Shown one piece after another: positions 5,038 to 7,751 of a stretch of DNA of 7,751 nucleotides. Numbering within the stretch: the first letter of the stretch is position 1; each line of letters starts with the position of its first letter. The stretch comes from Thermococcus sp. (GTDB lineage: Archaea > Methanobacteriota_B > Thermococci > Thermococcales > Thermococcaceae), in NCBI GenBank assembly GCA_027074805.1, contig JALTCK010000068.1, positions 1 to 7,751 of the forward strand, in the 5' to 3' direction. The notes below the pieces were generated by a model, which worked only from the letters and a program-made list of their open reading frames with translations, was not told the origin of the DNA and ran no database searches. The position numbers were made by a program, and so were the translations under genes.

Positions 5038-7751
5038 ATGGTGCCGCTGAAGAGGATAGATAAAATACGCTGGGAGATACCGAAGTACGACAGGCGCATG
5101 AGAGTCCCGGGCAGGGTTTACGCTGACGACCAGCTGATAGAGAAGATGAGGAACGACAGGACTCTGGAGCAGGCCGCCAACGTCGCCATGCTCCCGGGCA
5201 TCTACAAGTACTCGATTGTAATGCCGGACGGCCACCAGGGGTACGGCTTTCCCATCGGCGGAGTGGCCGCCTTTGACGTAAAGGAAGGCGTTATCAGTCC
5301 CGGAGGCGTCGGCTATGACATTAACTGCCTTGCTCCCGGCTCAAAAGTTTTAACAGAGCACGGATACTGGGTTAAAGTCGAGGAACTGCCCGAGAAGTTC
5401 ACGCTTCAAGGGGTGAAGGTCTACAACCTCGACGAGAGGCACAACGACGCTTCAAGGGTTGCCTTTGTCGCGGAGAGGGAAGTTGAAGAGAACGAGATGG
5501 CAGTGAGGATAACCACCGAGAGCGGAAGGATCATAGAGGGAAGCGAGGACCACCCGGTTCTTACGCCAGAAGGCTACGTATACCTGAGCAACATCAGGGA
5601 AGGCGACTTAGTCATAGTTTACCCCTTCGGAGGAGTGGAGTATGAAGAGAGAAAAGGCGTAATTCTCGACGAGGATGCATTTAAGGAGGAAGACCCCCAG
5701 ATTCTCAGCTACCTTAACGAGAAAAACCTGATTCCCCTCCGCTGGGAGGACCCAAAGGTTGGAACGATAGTGAGGATCTTAGGCTTTGCCTTCGGAGATG
5801 GGCACCTGGGCGAGATGTCCGGAAGGCTAACACTGGCATTCTACGGAAAAGAGGAAACTCTCAGGGAGCTTAAGAAAGACCTTGAAAGGCTCGGAATAAG
5901 CGCCAATCTCTATATCCGCGAGAGGGACTACAGCATCGAAACGACCAGCGGCTACTACGAAGGAAAGAGCGTCTCCGCGGAGCTGAGGGTTACACCGAGG
6001 AGTTTTGCCCTTCTCCTCGAGAAGCTCGGCATGCCGAGGGGCAAAAAGACGGAGAAAGCCTATCGCGTTCCAGAGTGGATTAGGGAAGCCCCGCTCTGGG
6101 TTAAGAGGAACTTCTTAGCAGGACTCTTCGCGGCAGACGGAAGCATAGTCGAGTTCAAGGGCAACACACCGCTGCCAATAAACCTCACCCAGTCGAAGAG
6201 CGAGGAACTCGCTGAGAACCTTGTCGAGTTCCTCGGTGATGTCGCAAAGCTCCTCGCAGAGTTCGGCATAAAGACGACCCTTTACGAGGTCAGGTCGAAG
6301 AAGGGTGTGACCTACAGACTCTCGATAGTGGGTGAGGAGAGCGTTAGGGCCTTCGTTGAGAGGATAAACTACGAGTACGACCCTGAGAAAAAGGCTAAAG
6401 GTCTCATCGCGGCCGCTTATCTCAGGCTCAAGGCGCGCGTTAGGGAGGAGCGCAGGAGAGCCATCGAGAAGGCAAGGGAAATCTACGAGAGAACCGGGAG
6501 TTTAAAAGAGGCCCACGAGGCAGTTAAGGACATCGTGAACAGGCGCTTCGTCGAGAGGAGCATCTACGAGGGTTACAGGGAGCCGAGGATTCCAAAGGAC
6601 TTCCCGACCTTTGAGGAGTTTGCTAAAGAGAGGGGCTATGAAGGTGGCTTCGTCGCGGAGAGGGTAGTGAAGGTGGAGAGGATTAGGCCGAGCTACACCA
6701 AATTCTACGATGTCGGCGTTTACCACGAGGCCCACAACTTCATAGCCAACGGCGTCGTCGTCCATAACTGCGGCGTCAGGCTCATAAGGACGAACCTCAC
6801 CGAAAGGGAGGTAAGGCCAAAGATCAAGGAGCTCGTCGATACGCTCTTCAAGAACGTGCCAAGTGGCCTTGGAAGTAAGGGTAGGGTGAGGCTCCACTGG
6901 ACACAGCTGGACGACGTCTTAGCGGACGGTGCAAAGTGGGCCGTTGACAACGGCTACGGCTGGAAGGAGGATCTGGAGCACCTCGAAGAGGGTGGAAGGA
7001 TGGAGGGGGCTAATCCCGGTGCAGTCAGCCAGAAGGCGAAGCAGAGGGGTGCTCCCCAGCTCGGCTCCCTAGGTTCCGGAAACCACTTCCTTGAGGTTCA
7101 GGTAGTTGACAAGATCTACGACGAGAATATCGCAAAGGCCTACGGCCTCTTCGAGGGGCAGGTCGTCGTTATGGTTCATACCGGCTCGCGCGGTCTCGGC
7201 CACCAGGTTGCGAGCGACTACCTCAGGATAATGGAGAAGGCCAACAGGAAGTACAACGTGCCGTGGCCGGACAGGGAGCTGGTCAGTGTTCCGTTCCAGA
7301 CGGAGGAAGGGCAGCGCTACTTCTCGGCTATGAAGGCAGCGGCAAACTTCGCCTGGGCCAACAGGCAGATGATAACCCACTGGGTCAGGGAGAGCTTTGA
7401 GGAGGTCTTCAAGAGAAAAGCCGAGGACATGGAGATGGCCATCGTTTACGATGTCGCCCACAACATAGCGAAGGTCGAGGAGCACACCGTTGACGGAAGG
7501 AAGGTGAAGGTCGTCGTCCACAGGAAGGGAGCGACGAGGGCCTTCCCGGCCGGACACCCCGATGTGCCTAAAGCGTATCGCGACGTCGGACAGCCGGTTT
7601 TGATCCCCGGTTCGATGGGAACCGCTAGCTACGTCTTAGCGGGCGCAGAGGGCTCGATGAAAGAGACGTTCGGTTCGACCTGCCACGGTGCCGGAAGGTT
7701 GCTCAGCAGGAAGGCCGCAACGAGGCAGTACCGCGGGGACAGGCTCAGGAA
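5038..7751 (+). CDS. rtcB: tRNA-splicing RNA ligase RtcB, intein-containing precursor, 3' end cut by window edge
   Basis: RtcB joins RNA ends carrying 2',3'-cyclic or 3' phosphate to 5'-OH ends using GTP and Mn2+; in archaea it seals tRNA exon halves. The frame is open for 904 codons to the window end. Codons 1-96 are the N-extein, 97-577 an intein, and 578 onward the C-extein. In mature numbering the metal and active-site residues are Asp94 and Cys97 (YDINCG), Asn201-His202 (SGNHFLE), His233 (VMVHTGSRG), His327 (YDVAHN) and His402 (STCHGAGR), the expected GMP-accepting histidine. These match D95, C98, H203, H234, H329 and H404 of P. horikoshii RtcB. About 55-60 C-terminal residues lie outside the window. 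The ATG at 5038 follows GGAGGGGTGA. Activity requires intein removal, and archease, encoded upstream, is its known activator. Confidence 0.97.
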   Translation, partial: MVPLKRIDKIRWEIPKYDRRMRVPGRVYADDQLIEKMRNDRTLEQAANVAMLPGIYKYSIVMPDGHQGYGFPIGGVAAFDVKEGVISPGGVGYDINCLAPGSKVLTEHGYWVKVEELPEKFTLQGVKVYNLDERHNDASRVAFVAEREVEENEMAVRITTESGRIIEGSEDHPVLTPEGYVYLSNIREGDLVIVYPFGGVEYEERKGVILDEDAFKEEDPQILSYLNEKNLIPLRWEDPKVGTIVRILGFAFGDGHLGEMSGRLTLAFYGKEETLRELKKDLERLGISANLYIRERDYSIETTSGYYEGKSVSAELRVTPRSFALLLEKLGMPRGKKTEKAYRVPEWIREAPLWVKRNFLAGLFAADGSIVEFKGNTPLPINLTQSKSEELAENLVEFLGDVAKLLAEFGIKTTLYEVRSKKGVTYRLSIVGEESVRAFVERINYEYDPEKKAKGLIAAAYLRLKARVREERRRAIEKAREIYERTGSLKEAHEAVKDIVNRRFVERSIYEGYREPRIPKDFPTFEEFAKERGYEGGFVAERVVKVERIRPSYTKFYDVGVYHEAHNFIANGVVVHNCGVRLIRTNLTEREVRPKIKELVDTLFKNVPSGLGSKGRVRLHWTQLDDVLADGAKWAVDNGYGWKEDLEHLEEGGRMEGANPGAVSQKAKQRGAPQLGSLGSGNHFLEVQVVDKIYDENIAKAYGLFEGQVVVMVHTGSRGLGHQVASDYLRIMEKANRKYNVPWPDRELVSVPFQTEEGQRYFSAMKAAANFAWANRQMITHWVRESFEEVFKRKAEDMEMAIVYDVAHNIAKVEEHTVDGRKVKVVVHRKGATRAFPAGHPDVPKAYRDVGQPVLIPGSMGTASYVLAGAEGSMKETFGSTCHGAGRLLSRKAATRQYRGDRLR
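5326..6768 (+). mobile_element. RtcB intein with LAGLIDADG homing endonuclease domain
   Basis: The 481-residue intein begins with CLAPGSKVLTEHGYW (Cys1, block A). Block B is GSEDHPVLTPEGY with His76. The first dodecapeptide motif is RILGFAFGDGHLG (Asp158 of the intein) and the second is FLAGLFAADGSI (precursor residues 359-370). Block F is FYDVGVYHEAHNFIANG, and the end is VVVHN, with Asn481 followed by extein Cys. All residues for protein splicing are present except that block B has Ser at the usual Thr position three residues before the His. Both LAGLIDADG motifs keep their catalytic Asp, so the endonuclease may be active. A 70-residue helical, charged stretch (precursor 466-537) separates the endonuclease core from block F. 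Pyrococcus species are known to carry RtcB inteins. Confidence 0.95.

Noticed and set aside
7069..7557. A 162-codon open frame on the minus strand opposite rtcB
   Set aside because: It is antisense to the highly conserved RtcB C-extein; the translation has no recognisable motif and merely mirrors the GC-rich codon usage of rtcB.

Overview
The window looks like chromosomal DNA from a hyperthermophilic archaeon of the Thermococcales (Thermococcus or Pyrococcus type). Evidence for this is archaeal TATA/BRE-like promoters, strong Shine-Dalgarno sites of the GGAGGTGA type, a surface protein ending in the CGP-CTERM tail known from Thermococcaceae, an archease next to a Trm4-type tRNA methyltransferase as in Pyrococcus abyssi, and an RtcB ligase very close to the Pyrococcus horikoshii protein.

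Layout. Positions 1-184 (minus strand) hold the 5' end of panB (coenzyme A synthesis). Positions 185-276 form a compact divergent promoter region with a near-perfect palindrome in front of a VapBC toxin-antitoxin pair (277-967). The same strand continues almost without gaps into archease (969-1397), a NOL1/NOP2/Sun-family tRNA m5C methyltransferase (1407-2342) and a small protein resembling the PUA-like C-terminal domain of RsmF-type methyltransferases (2339-2812). The spacing (32-bp overlap, 1 bp, 9 bp, 4-bp overlap) suggests one five-gene transcription unit. Positions 2813-3020 are non-coding, with a T-rich tract, a candidate promoter and a short direct repeat. Positions 3021-4883 encode a large secreted, membrane-anchored beta-propeller protein. 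Its middle is more AT-rich than its two ends, and it contains a 77-bp near-identical internal repeat and a run of seven-residue repeats. After a T-rich terminator and a promoter with an inverted repeat, rtcB starts at 5038 and runs off the window. It is interrupted by a 481-residue LAGLIDADG intein (5326-6768) placed exactly at the catalytic metal-binding cysteine.

How the genes fit together. Archease is known both as a chaperone-like partner of the Trm4-type tRNA methyltransferase and as the activator of the RtcB RNA ligase. The window therefore carries archease with both of its known partners, in two transcription units separated by the surface-protein gene. The VapC ribonuclease gene sits directly upstream of archease, so an RNA-cleaving toxin is physically linked to RNA modification and ligation functions. 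Whether that link is functional is inference.

The most notable points are the intein at the RtcB active-site cysteine, the VapBC-archease-methyltransferase gene packing with its candidate operator, the split-off PUA-like protein, and the mosaic, internally duplicated surface protein. No CRISPR array, tRNA, rRNA or insertion sequence was found.
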